The translations under genes were made by a program, and so were the position numbers. The notes under the pieces are model-generated. The model worked only from the letters and a program-made list of their open reading frames with translations. It searched no databases and had not been told where the DNA came from. From Bacteroidaceae bacterium (lineage in GTDB: Bacteria > Bacteroidota > Bacteroidia > Bacteroidales > Muribaculaceae), in assembly GCA_021768245.1 (NCBI GenBank), contig JAETNO010000008.1:30251-94250 (forward strand): a stretch of 64,000 nt of DNA, given 5' to 3'. Positions within the stretch are counted from its first letter, which is position 1, and every line of letters begins with the position of its first letter. This document shows, piece after piece, positions 53,771-62,839 of this stretch.

Positions 53771-56700
53771 TTAGAACGAGAGGTTTAGACCGACAACGTA
53801 GCTGCGTGAGAGAGGATATGAAGAACTGTCATATCCGGGAGTACAGATTACATTGTCGTTTGCAGATGATGAATCAGGGTTGTATCCATCATAACCTGTG
53901 ATGGTAAAGACATTATTGGCCGTGAAATAGAGACGCAATTTTTCTATATGTGCTTTTCTCATCCATTTCGCAGGGAAGGTGTAACCAAGAGTGACTTGAG
54001 CGAGACGCAGATAGGATCCATCCTCAACAAAGTATGAGTTCGGGTAAGTGATGTAGCCTGAATTTGTTTGAGACAAGCTCCATGTACGTGCATTTTCATT
54101 GGGGTTGAGTTCACGGATACGTTCAAGGGTTGTCGCCTGACGTCCGGTAGCAGGGTCAATCAAACGATAATAATTGTCTCCAAACTCCTTCGGTGTATTT
54201 TGGAAGGATGCATAGGGCAACATTGAATGTTTTGTAGCATTGTATATATCATTGCCATATGAAAACTTCATAAAGGCATATAAATCAAATCCTTTAAACG
54301 TTAGCTGATTCCCAAATCCACCAGTGAATTTAGGGGTACCATTACCAATCTTGACCAATTTACGGGTAAACTCCGGATTTTCAGGGTCGTTATTGTCTGC
54401 TGCGAACTTAATATCTCCAGGCATAGGGTCTTTTACTGCGTCTGAGGACGTACCTTGGAATGGTTTAACGACACCGTCTTTTAGTTTGATTTTTCCTTTA
54501 TCGTCCGTATAGAAGTCTTCAGTGGTATAGATGCCTTCATATTTGTAACCGTACATATCTCCAAGAGCTTGCCCTACGGTTGCATAATATGTGACAGTTC
54601 CCGCACGGTTACTACCTACACCAAATGTCTTGAATCCTTGTTGATCCTCGAGTTTGAGAACCTTAGACTTGTTGAAAGAGATATTAAAATTAGACGTCCA
54701 TTGAAAGTCCTTCGTAGATATATTAACTGTGTTGAGTTGGAATTCCCAGCCACGGTTACGCATTTTACCGACATTTTGATATTGATATGCATAGCCTGTA
54801 GATTTGGGAATAACACATTTCATAAGCATGTCGGAGATTTCATTATTATACCATTCAGCGGTAAGAATAATGCGGTTATTGAAGAATCCAAAATCTAAAC
54901 CGACATTAGTTGCATGCAGTGTTTCCCATTTAAGATCCTCATTCCCGAGAGTAGTGCTAACTACATAAGCAGGGGAGTTTTCATCATTATGGGTCGGATA
55001 GGTTGTCAGAGAAAAGTTCGTCTCATATAGATTTGCACCTATGTCATTATTACCGGTGACACCATAGCCGACACGGAATTTAAGGTTGTTAAACCAATTA
55101 TTAATGCCACTTTCCTGCCAGAATTTTTCCTGAGAAACGCGCCATGCCGCGGATGCCGAGGGGAAGTAGCCCCATTTGTTGCCTTTTGCGAACTTCGAGC
55201 TACCGTCAGCGCGGAATGTTGCTGTAAGTAGGTAGCGGTCATCGTAGCTGTAGTTGGCGCGAGCAAAAAATGAAAGCATATTGCCATGGCTACGGCTTGA
55301 ACTTTTTTCATAGCACTCAGCATTGCTAATATCGTTGAGACCATGGTTGGGGTCAGGGAATTTTCTTAATTTCAAGCCATTTTTTGAACTGCCGGATGAT
55401 GAGTATTCCTGTCCGACAAGCATATTTAGTTCATGCTTTTCTTTGATAGTAAACATGGCATTGAGAGTATTGGTTATACCCCATCCGTCTCCTTCAGAAT
55501 TACTGATAGAGCCATTCATGCCTGTGTTTGCTTGGTCTATAACGTATGATGAGGACCGCTTATCTGCAAAAGACGTGCTTTTACCCCAAGAAGAATGATA
55601 GTTACCAGCCGTTCTCCATTTAAAATGTTTGAGGAACTCGATATTGATACCGCCAGTGACTTCAAAACGTCGGTTGTGGCTTTCGGATGTGCTTGCCTGA
55701 TTTGCTACTAACGGATTGCCGGTGTCATAATATGAATCAAGTCCTCGAAAATCACGGAATGTAAATTCTGAGTTGATGAGTTCATCACGTGTGAAGTAGG
55801 TGCCACCATTGATTGGTTGCAGCAAAACGCTTTTCATTCCTGAATATGCACCGCCTCCATGAGTTACATTGTCATAGTAGAACGAACTGAAATCAAAAGT
55901 TACATCTTTCCAAAGTTCACCATTGATTTTCGCGCGTATAGAATTCCTTTTATAGTCATGGTTCTCAAGAAGTCCATCCTGATCAGTAAAATTGTAACTT
56001 AAAAGCATACGTAGCTTTTCAGTACCAGTGGATAGACTGACATTGTGATTCTGAGTAGTAGCGTGACCTCCAAATGTGAGGTCTTGCCAGTCAAGGGCAT
56101 ATGAATCTCCATATCGTTCAGCTATACGATTGAAAGCCCCTGAATAGAAATCGGGAGTATCAATGCCGATACGATTGTCATAGACAGTCGAAAATGCTGT
56201 TAGTTTATCTTGGAGATTCGCAAATTCGTACTGATAACCGACATAGTCTGCTGCGTTATCCATCATGTCAAGCTTTTTAGAAAGTTTATCAAAGCTGACA
56301 TAACCGTTATAATCTACTCTTGTTTTCCCTTTTTGAGCAGATTTTGTTGTGATTACTATAATACCGTTAGAACCACGAGCACCATAGATTGCGGTTGATG
56401 AGGCATCCTTTAGCACGTCGATAGTTTCAATGTCGTTTATGTCAATATTTGCGAGGGCATCACTCATCACAAAGCCATCAACAATGTAAAGTGGCGATGT
56501 GCCTTGTGTGAGCGATGTGCCACCACGCACCGTTACATTAAGTTTCGCCCCTGGCGCTGAACTTTGACTTACAATGTTAAGACCGGCAGCCTTACCTTGA
56601 AGTGCTGCAGCAGCCGTGGTTGCAGGAACTTTTGCAAGGTCCGTTCCAGAAACAGAGCTGACAGCACCTGTGAGGTCTTTCTTCTTAACCGTACCATAAC

Positions 56701-57034
56701 CGATGGCTACGACTTCGTCGAGCATGGTGGCGTTGGTGGTGAGAGTCACGTCAATCTTGGTCTGGCCGTTGACGGGGACTTCCTTTGTATCGTAGCCTAT
56801 ATAGGAGACTACGAGGGTCGCTTTGGAGGGCACGGATATAGAGAAGTTGCCGTCAAGGTCAGTGGAGGTGCCGTGGGAGGTTCCTTTCTGCATGACGGTT
56901 GCCCCGAGGAGAGGCTCGCCCATATCGTCGAAGACGGTACCACTGACAGTGATATTCTGGGCGTAGAGTGAAACTGAGAATGTCATGGTCAGCAACAATG
57001 CCAGCCAATAACGCGTTTTTTGACTAAATTTCAT
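53771..57034 (-). CDS. SusC/RagA family TonB-linked outer-membrane transporter
   Basis: A 1087-aa beta-barrel transporter. Signal peptide about 1-25, then a CarboxypepD_reg-like domain ('VSGTVFDDMGEPLLGATVMQ'), TonB-box region and plug ('AAALQGKAAGLNIVSQS', 'LYIVDGFVMSDALANI', 'DVLKDASSTAIYGARGSNG'). The 22-strand barrel ends in 'SYVVGLNLSF' with a terminal Phe. It imports oligosaccharides with SusD using TonB energy. No anti-sigma, hybrid two-component or SusR-type regulator is next to it in this window. Confidence 0.95.
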   Translation of the reverse strand: MKFSQKTRYWLALLLTMTFSVSLYAQNITVSGTVFDDMGEPLLGATVMQKGTSHGTSTDLDGNFSISVPSKATLVVSYIGYDTKEVPVNGQTKIDVTLTTNATMLDEVVAIGYGTVKKKDLTGAVSSVSGTDLAKVPATTAAAALQGKAAGLNIVSQSSAPGAKLNVTVRGGTSLTQGTSPLYIVDGFVMSDALANIDINDIETIDVLKDASSTAIYGARGSNGIIVITTKSAQKGKTRVDYNGYVSFDKLSKKLDMMDNAADYVGYQYEFANLQDKLTAFSTVYDNRIGIDTPDFYSGAFNRIAERYGDSYALDWQDLTFGGHATTQNHNVSLSTGTEKLRMLLSYNFTDQDGLLENHDYKRNSIRAKINGELWKDVTFDFSSFYYDNVTHGGGAYSGMKSVLLQPINGGTYFTRDELINSEFTFRDFRGLDSYYDTGNPLVANQASTSESHNRRFEVTGGINIEFLKHFKWRTAGNYHSSWGKSTSFADKRSSSYVIDQANTGMNGSISNSEGDGWGITNTLNAMFTIKEKHELNMLVGQEYSSSGSSKNGLKLRKFPDPNHGLNDISNAECYEKSSSRSHGNMLSFFARANYSYDDRYLLTATFRADGSSKFAKGNKWGYFPSASAAWRVSQEKFWQESGINNWFNNLKFRVGYGVTGNNDIGANLYETNFSLTTYPTHNDENSPAYVVSTTLGNEDLKWETLHATNVGLDFGFFNNRIILTAEWYNNEISDMLMKCVIPKSTGYAYQYQNVGKMRNRGWEFQLNTVNISTKDFQWTSNFNISFNKSKVLKLEDQQGFKTFGVGSNRAGTVTYYATVGQALGDMYGYKYEGIYTTEDFYTDDKGKIKLKDGVVKPFQGTSSDAVKDPMPGDIKFAADNNDPENPEFTRKLVKIGNGTPKFTGGFGNQLTFKGFDLYAFMKFSYGNDIYNATKHSMLPYASFQNTPKEFGDNYYRLIDPATGRQATTLERIRELNPNENARTWSLSQTNSGYITYPNSYFVEDGSYLRLAQVTLGYTFPAKWMRKAHIEKLRLYFTANNVFTITGYDGYNPDSSSANDNVICTPGYDSSSYPLSRSYVVGLNLSF

Positions 57035-57190
57035 ACACGCATGGTTTAGATTTAGTAAAAGTGATGTATTAAGATTTTGAGTTAAGTAAAATCGGAACAG
57101 CTAACAGTTACTTGCACTTGCGGAAACGATGCGGAGCGGCGTCGGTCCGTAATGTGATGGGAAAATTGCGCAAAATGCGCATATTTTCGG

Positions 57191-57221
57191 CAAATTTACG
57201 TTAAAAAATTACCCCCCCAAC
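57191..57221 (-). promoter_or_regulatory. promoter of the susCD operon
   Basis: On the minus strand GTTG (57218-57221), a 19-nt spacer and TAAATTTG (57191-57198). The predicted start near 57184 leaves a leader of about 150 nt before susC, which is common for susC genes and could host post-transcriptional control. Confidence 0.55.
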
Positions 57222-57332
57222 TGTTTAACAATATTTAACTGAATTTAACTCGTCGCGAGCTAATATGTTAAGAAAAGTGACCGTTTAGAATGGCCCTGTA
57301 TTATATAATATTATGTGTGATTTTCTGGAAAC

Positions 57333-58319
57333 TTATTTTCGTGCGTAGCAGTAGGCGCAAAAATGGGGGCATGTGTCATACATGCCGATGTCTTTGCTGC
57401 GAATACAGCCACAGGCCTTGCGTTGGCCTTTGTCTTTCAGGTTTATGTAGCCGGTAGGTATTTCAGGCATATTGCCGAAAATGTCGGGCTCGGGTAGGCG
57501 GCCGGTGTGGAGATAGTAGACGAGCTCACGGTCATGGGAGAATTCGGATTCGAGCAATTGTCCGTCGACACAGCGGTTTTGTTCGATACCATGGGCGGAA
57601 AGGTCGATTTCTTCTCCGCATGTGGCGAGGGTGACGGGCCATCCCGAGGCATGCCAGGCCTCGCGGATTTTTACAAGACCGTCGATGAGTTCGGCCTGTT
57701 GTTCCCGGGACGGTTCGGCTGAGAGTACATTTTCTTTAGTGAAGCATGAGGTGTCTTTAACAAGATTGTTGCGGACTTTGCGATAGGTGGCGACATCTAC
57801 AAAGCTGAACACGAGTTTTTCGGTAAGACCCCGCAGCTGATTGCCTATGTGCCATATACGAGTCAGAAGTTCGCGGGGAGTTAGCTCGGGGGTGAGGATG
57901 AGTGGGTCGAAGCGCCATATGACCCTTCGCGGGCCGAGCATCCGGGAGAGGTGGCGGAAGGTTGCGATGCGCCGGTCAAGCGGGGGGACGTTCGGTTCGA
58001 AATGCTCAGGCGTGTAGTCGTTGAGGGTGTACTGGAAATAATAATGAAGGCCGCGCCGGTCAAGTTCGGGTAGGTATGGAATTATGGGTGCCGGATTTTT
58101 GGTCCAGAACACGACGGCCCGGCATCGGGCGAAGGATATGTAATGGCGACGGCGGTTGAAGGGGTTTATCCATTCGCAGTAGCCCTTGGCGAGCCTGTCG
58201 AAGAACCACGGGGCATGAAAGGCGGGGATGTCCGTGGCGCGGCTCGCTGATATAATGACAGGGGCGAGGGCTTCGGCGGGAAGCCCTTCGTCGGTCAGGA
58301 TTGAGATGCGGTCGTTCAT
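57333..58319 (-). CDS. DUF1848 protein with C-terminal CxxxCxxC motif
   Basis: A 328-aa cytoplasmic protein of the DUF1848 family. Family marks are 'ISASRATDIPAFHAPWF' near the start, 'RAVVFWTKNPAPI' and 'GLHYYFQYTLNDY'. The C-terminus carries Cys303, 305, 317, 321 and 324; the last three form a CxxxCxxC motif ('CPHFCAYCYA') of the kind that binds the radical-SAM 4Fe-4S cluster, though placed at the wrong end of the protein. Its start overlaps the stop of the 620-aa protein by 4 nt (ATGA). Biochemical function is unknown. Confidence 0.88.
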   Translation of the reverse strand: MNDRISILTDEGLPAEALAPVIISASRATDIPAFHAPWFFDRLAKGYCEWINPFNRRRHYISFARCRAVVFWTKNPAPIIPYLPELDRRGLHYYFQYTLNDYTPEHFEPNVPPLDRRIATFRHLSRMLGPRRVIWRFDPLILTPELTPRELLTRIWHIGNQLRGLTEKLVFSFVDVATYRKVRNNLVKDTSCFTKENVLSAEPSREQQAELIDGLVKIREAWHASGWPVTLATCGEEIDLSAHGIEQNRCVDGQLLESEFSHDRELVYYLHTGRLPEPDIFGNMPEIPTGYINLKDKGQRKACGCIRSKDIGMYDTCPHFCAYCYARK

Positions 58320-60178
58320 TTCAGGAATTGTGAGCGGAGTAGGGCGATTATTCCCTCAACGGGTATGGATGAGTAGAGTTTCACGACCCATTTCTGCGGG
58401 GCGCGACGTTTTGAGTCGAGCAGTTTGGAAAGATTGTCAATGACCTCGGAATCGGTCAGTGTCGGTTCGCACCGGGATATGAACCAGCGAATGTCGTTTT
58501 CGAACTGACTGCGACTTTTTTCGTCGGGAATCATAGAGGAGGCTTTCTCTACCCAGGAAATGTCGGTGAGGAGTGAGGATGAAGCGAATGGCAGGGAGCG
58601 GATGGCTTCGACAGTTTTGGCCTTCTTGCGCTTGCGTTGCTTGGTTTGTCCGGTTTGTGCCGGTTTTTCTTCGGGCGATGGGAGGGCGATTTTTGCCGGA
58701 CGGATTTCAGGCCATTTGACCACGGGCATTTCCCTTCCGAAAAGGAGAGTGAAGATGTCGCCATAGGTCTGCATGGTCAGTATAGGGATGAGTGGCTCGC
58801 GGTTGAGTTCGCAATATCCGGAGATGGCTCCCCAAAGAGTCAGGGTTGCCGTTGGGTCGGCAATCTCTTTAGCGGTGATGTAGGCGAAGAGGTCGCCCGC
58901 GCTGTGGGCCCGCAGGATGAAGGTTGCGATTGATTTCAGTTCGGGGTTGTCGGTCGCATCGAGCGAGAAGGGCAGGGAGAGGTTGTCGATGTGGGCTATG
59001 AGCGAATCTATATATATAAGGTGTCTATCCCAAGCTTCTTGGGGATTATTCGCTTTTACTGCCTCGAAGATGTCGCGGCACAGGCCGCTGCGGTCGGCAA
59101 GGAGTTGGCTCAGGGTATAGCGGCGGTCGATGATGTGGTTGAGCGCGGCGGTTATGAGTGGCATGCCGGTGATTTCTGCCATCGTGCCTTTTATGTGGAA
59201 CCCATCAAGCGTAGGAATTGGGAGGGCTTTGCGGTAATTCTCTATGGTGGAAACGACGCGGCCTGTGATTTCATCGCGCAGCGAGAGGAAATCTTGAGGG
59301 GTGGTGAGCTCGGATGCGAGCGGGAGGAGGTGGTAGCCCCACTTGTTGACAAGGAGGCGATATTGTATTTTCCATGAGTCCCATTCGTTAAGAATGGCAA
59401 TGAACTGCTTTTTGTCGAGTCCGAAGCGGGCGGTTTCGGCTGTAAGTCTCGAGTCGAAGTCTTTGCGGTTGGCTTTCTCTGTGGGGTCGATGGCCTTGAA
59501 TTCTTTAAGGAGTTCGTTGAAACGGTCTCTGAGGCTGTCGACATAGTCGAAGTTCGAGATTATGCCTGTAATATGGTCATAGATGTTGCGGGAGAGTTTC
59601 TTGAGATGGGCGAGTTCGGGTGTGGATTTATGATACTGTCCTAAAATGTAGGCAAAGGCGGCTCCTTTAAGTTTGTCGGTGACATTTTCCTTGCTTTCGG
59701 CAAGGGGGAACTCTGTCGGCGGAATTTCGTGGAGAGGGGAGAGCTGGAGCGAAGAGGCGGATGGATAGATTTTATAATCCGAAGGATATTTTATAGATTT
59801 ATTGTCGCGGACGTTTATGAGGGAGAGTTTATAGGCTTTCTCGTCGAAGAAAAAGATACGGCAGTTTGCCGGGGTCAGGCGGATGGTGTCGGTGTAAGCA
59901 TGGACGCCGTCGGAGAGCGGATGAATATTTTTGCTGTCTGCCAAAATTGGGTCTTCGAATTCAATCAGCATCGGATAGTCATAGCGACCGGTGTCGACTG
60001 TGCGGAATTCTACCGGACGGTCGAAGAGTATGGTGGCATTGATTCCCCGGAACGCGGTCGGGATTTCCAATGAACGATAGCCGGAAACACGTTGCGGGTA
60101 GAACGAAAGCGGGGAGATGCTTTCGGACTGGAGTATATTGTCGAGATTGAGACTTGAGGTCGGAATGTAGTATTTCAT
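58316..60178 (-). CDS. 620-aa protein of unknown function in the helicase/methyltransferase operon
   Basis: I do not recognise a family. The N-terminus 'YYIPTSSLNLDNILQSESIS' has the pattern (T/S)-x-x-x-N-L-x-x-I-L seen at the start of ADP-ribosyltransferase-like folds such as DarT/DUF4433; this is a weak resemblance. A beta-rich N-terminal half (to about 170) is followed by a long helical region. A basic patch 'TKQRKRKKAK' lies near residue 515. No signal peptide or membrane helix. I chose ATG at 60178 over TTG at 60190. It overlaps DUF1848 by 4 nt, so the two proteins are coupled. Confidence 0.75.
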   Translation of the reverse strand: MKYYIPTSSLNLDNILQSESISPLSFYPQRVSGYRSLEIPTAFRGINATILFDRPVEFRTVDTGRYDYPMLIEFEDPILADSKNIHPLSDGVHAYTDTIRLTPANCRIFFFDEKAYKLSLINVRDNKSIKYPSDYKIYPSASSLQLSPLHEIPPTEFPLAESKENVTDKLKGAAFAYILGQYHKSTPELAHLKKLSRNIYDHITGIISNFDYVDSLRDRFNELLKEFKAIDPTEKANRKDFDSRLTAETARFGLDKKQFIAILNEWDSWKIQYRLLVNKWGYHLLPLASELTTPQDFLSLRDEITGRVVSTIENYRKALPIPTLDGFHIKGTMAEITGMPLITAALNHIIDRRYTLSQLLADRSGLCRDIFEAVKANNPQEAWDRHLIYIDSLIAHIDNLSLPFSLDATDNPELKSIATFILRAHSAGDLFAYITAKEIADPTATLTLWGAISGYCELNREPLIPILTMQTYGDIFTLLFGREMPVVKWPEIRPAKIALPSPEEKPAQTGQTKQRKRKKAKTVEAIRSLPFASSSLLTDISWVEKASSMIPDEKSRSQFENDIRWFISRCEPTLTDSEVIDNLSKLLDSKRRAPQKWVVKLYSSIPVEGIIALLRSQFLK

Positions 60179-60223
60179 GATTCTCTGCAAGCGTTAATGA
60201 GATGGGCACTGCCGGGTTTATAC

Positions 60224-61220
60224 CTATGCGTAGATGTCGGAACCCTTCGGGGGGAGGAATTTGCTTGGCGAACCGGTGGAAGTCAGTATCAGTTGGGTGA
60301 GGGGGCGCGTAGAGGCTACATAGAGGGTTGCCTTTTCGTCATCATAAGTGGTCGGCTCGTGGCAGAAAGGGATGAACACGTAGGAGAACTGCAGGCCTTT
60401 GGCGCAGTGGATGGTCATTACCTTGGGGTTGGTGGAGTTGAAATCGATGTTACCTTCGGTAGAGTTTGTTTTCCATTCTACAGCGATGCCCTTTGATGCG
60501 AAATGCTCACGGATAAAATTGATATTTCGATTATAATGGTTGAGGATGCCTACGTTGGTGAGGCTGTTGTCTCTGATTATCCTTATGATTTCGTCTAATT
60601 CCTTGGCACGTGCGTCTGTAGTCAACAGCAGTGGTTTCGGTCCGTGTTTCAGACAGGCGTCACGAAGGTTTGTGTCGGGAAAAATATGTTCACCTACTGC
60701 TGCATTTTCGATTGTGAGGCGATGGTTGAGGCAGAGGTCCTGATGCTCGGCGTTTAATTGTTTGATGGTGTCCTCGACAGACTGGACAGTATGATAGCTT
60801 TCAGGATTGTTGATTGTTGCCTTGAAGGCCATTATGGATTGGTTGTTGTCGCCGAAGAGCCACAGATATTCGCCATGTTCGGCGAAATCGGCTATCTCGT
60901 CGGCATTGAAGTCCTGACATTCATCGATGAAGAGATATTTTATAGTGTTGCTTTGAGCGACGCCATTCATCGAGATAGTAGACATGTTCCCCCTTGGGAT
61001 CGATTTCCGACAATTCGTCCCTAAAGAATTGTTTGAGGGATTTCGTATAGACGATTATCGCGTATGAGTCAGAGTAGGTCGATACTTGTTTTGCCTTTTT
61101 TAGGAGGGTGAGGGATTTGCCGGAACCAGCTACGCCTGTTACGACGATGGTGCGCTCGGCTGTGAAGTCGTCGATTATCCGCTTTTGATATGAGTCTGGT
61201 GTAAGGTCGTCGAGTTTCAT
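60224..61220 (-). pseudogene. small UvrD-like SF1 helicase with a +1 frameshift
   Basis: Two overlapping frames together give one helicase of about 330 aa. The first (61220 to 60921) has Walker A 'GVAGSGKSLTLL' and motif Ia 'IIVYTKSLKQFF'. The second (in frame from about 60985 to 60224) has Walker B 'LFIDECQDF', motif III 'LWLFGDNNQSI', motif IV-like Arg in 'LNHRLT', and motifs V/VI 'TIHCAKGLQFSYVF' and 'YVASTRPL'. Removing one A from the run at 60938-60941 would join them as '...HYKYLFIDECQDF'. Either a recent inactivating indel, an assembly error, or programmed +1 shifting. All helicase motifs are otherwise intact. It starts 8 nt after the methyltransferase gene. Confidence 0.8.
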
Positions 61221-61228
61221 GTTTCTGG

Positions 61229-62209
61229 TCAGTTTTGATGGTAGCTTGATTGGTTGTAGGGTAGGGCCTTGTCAACCCAGGAGGAGGGATAGTTTATCTG
61301 GCATTTTCGTCTGGAGACGCCTTCCATTATGTGATTGGCGAAGTCTGTATGGCAGATTACGCGGTAGGCTATCTTGCTTCTGTCGGACACGGCTCCGCTA
61401 TGGTTGACCTGTATTAAATCCTGCATATAGCATCCGCCGCAACGGTCTTCGTGAAAGAAGCAGGGATATGGGAAGATTGTCCGATACCCGTTTATGTTTC
61501 TGAGCAGGCTGTTGATGCCATGGTTCATTATTCGTGGATAGAATTCTGTTTCGCTGTCGCCTTTATGGGTCAGGTCTGTCATGACGAGTGCGCCATTGCC
61601 AGTGATGAGAGGGAGAAAGTGTCCTGCTATTTTGGTATATACGTTCTCGTCAGGGAATGTTTTGCTTTGAATGAATTCATTGAGAGCCTTGAACGATAGT
61701 ATGAAGTGATATTTTTTATCGGCGAAATGGATTATGTCGTCAAGATTTTGCTCGCCATATATATTGAGGGCCTGAGGATTGAGATTTACCTCCACATTAA
61801 TTTCATCGATGTGGGGAATTTCACCGGATAGCTTCGCGAGTTTACGCACGGCGTGGATATTGGCGTCGAAGGCATCAATGTTTATACGTTTCAGATTGGG
61901 CAGCTTCTCCTGCAGGATACAGATGAGACCAAAGATTTCGCCACCGGTGCCGCAGCAAAGATCAAGCACGCTGATTTCTTCAAGTTCTATCAGAGATGCG
62001 TGATATGCGGGATTTTCAAGCAATTGGCCGATTATACAGTAGGCTTCGGCATAGCTGCGTGGAAAGTAGGTACCGAGATATATTTTCACAAAATCGGCTC
62101 CCTTGTCGGGATTATATTGCACATCCTCGGGGCGGCGCTCATATCTGGCGCCGAGCTGCTCAAAGATTAAAGAGTCCAGCCATGTAGGCAAATCAATCCT
62201 CTTGTCCAT
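61229..62209 (-). CDS. SAM-dependent methyltransferase with Cys cluster
   Basis: A 326-aa class I methyltransferase. Motif I 'VLDLCCGTGGEIFG' lies at residues 81-94, motif II-like 'IDAFDANIHAVRKL' near 111-124 and 'FILSFKALNEFI' near 169. A cluster 'PCFFHEDRCGGCYMQ' places Cys at 250, 257 and 260, which recalls metal-binding cysteines of Rsm22/METTL17-type rRNA methyltransferases. The substrate (RNA, DNA or other) is unknown. I chose ATG at 62209 since the upstream 42 codons run through the -7 box. First gene of the four-gene operon. Confidence 0.78.
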   Translation of the reverse strand: MDKRIDLPTWLDSLIFEQLGARYERRPEDVQYNPDKGADFVKIYLGTYFPRSYAEAYCIIGQLLENPAYHASLIELEEISVLDLCCGTGGEIFGLICILQEKLPNLKRINIDAFDANIHAVRKLAKLSGEIPHIDEINVEVNLNPQALNIYGEQNLDDIIHFADKKYHFILSFKALNEFIQSKTFPDENVYTKIAGHFLPLITGNGALVMTDLTHKGDSETEFYPRIMNHGINSLLRNINGYRTIFPYPCFFHEDRCGGCYMQDLIQVNHSGAVSDRSKIAYRVICHTDFANHIMEGVSRRKCQINYPSSWVDKALPYNQSSYHQN

Positions 62210-62240
62210 ATACCTGTAATTGTTGTGGAATTCTATCAGG

Positions 62241-62248
62241 CAAAGATA
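62241..62248 (-). promoter_or_regulatory. -7 element of the four-gene operon
   Basis: Minus-strand TATCTTTG matches TAnnTTTG, 32 nt before the methyltransferase start. No clear -33 TTTG at the usual spacing. Confidence 0.5.
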
Positions 62249-62293
62249 AGGTTTTTTAGGTTTAATCCGAGGAAATATTGCCGAAAAAACCAT

Positions 62294-62440
62294 ATGGCAG
62301 ATATATTTCCGATGTTCTGCGAATTCAACAAGCAAATGGCGGAGATTGCCAAGGAGGAATCGGAGTATGTGCTGCTGCCGAACATCTACAGCTTCCTGTC
62401 ACGAGAGGAACGTGAGCGTGTGCTTTGCAAGAACTTATAA
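62294..62440 (+). pseudogene. 48-codon fragment of an unidentified gene
   Basis: The plus frame ends 'NIYSFLSREERERVLCKNL' before TAA. Its codons (GAG, CTG, AAC, ATC, AAG) are GC-richer than the neighbours, which suggests the 3' end of a transferred gene cut off by rearrangement. I cannot name the parent family. It could also be a small intact ORF starting at the ATG at 62294. Confidence 0.35.
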
Positions 62441-62699
62441 TTCAAGTCATCCAACGTATAAACAAAAATTGGAGGTCGACCATTGATTAATTGATAGAAA
62501 ATTGAAAACGTAGAGCTCTATAAGATAAAAAGTGATTAACTTTGCAAATGGAGTTTAATAGTCATGTGAATTAAATGAATATTTCCTCAATCTGATAAGT
62601 CTATCGGATGCCTTCTTCCTGCTGTTATAGCATGTAAAACCAATATCGCTTGGCGCGTGACGGGTACGCAAGGCTACCGGTAACCGATTCACAATTCAA

Positions 62700-62838
62700 A
62701 CTGACGTAATTCTCCGTTTCATCGACAATATTGGATGGGCAGAAGGCCCTCTTGATGGTATGTTCGTAAATCATTCGATGTTCAAGGATGCCAAATCCGT
62801 ATCATGCCCGACGTTCACGCCGGAAAAGAGGCAGGGTG
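62700..62838 (+). pseudogene. degraded rtcB-like (RNA ligase) fragment
   Basis: Around 62792-62824 the plus strand reads 'QIRIMPDVHAGK', the metal-site signature of RtcB RNA-splicing ligases. The preceding 'FVNHSMFKDA', in a frame one base off, fits the RtcB N-terminal region just before that signature. One base missing near 62791 would join them. Only 30-45 codons remain; the rest is replaced by transposase sequence. Confidence 0.5.
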
Positions 62839-62839
62839 G

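Noticed and set aside
57160..57185. TGCGCA repeats upstream of susC as a regulator site
   Set aside because: Two copies of a 6-bp palindrome are too little evidence for an operator.
62210..62335. 42-codon N-terminal extension of the methyltransferase
   Set aside because: It runs through the likely -7 element and adds a low-quality, Cys- and His-rich stretch; ATG at 62209 gives a natural start.
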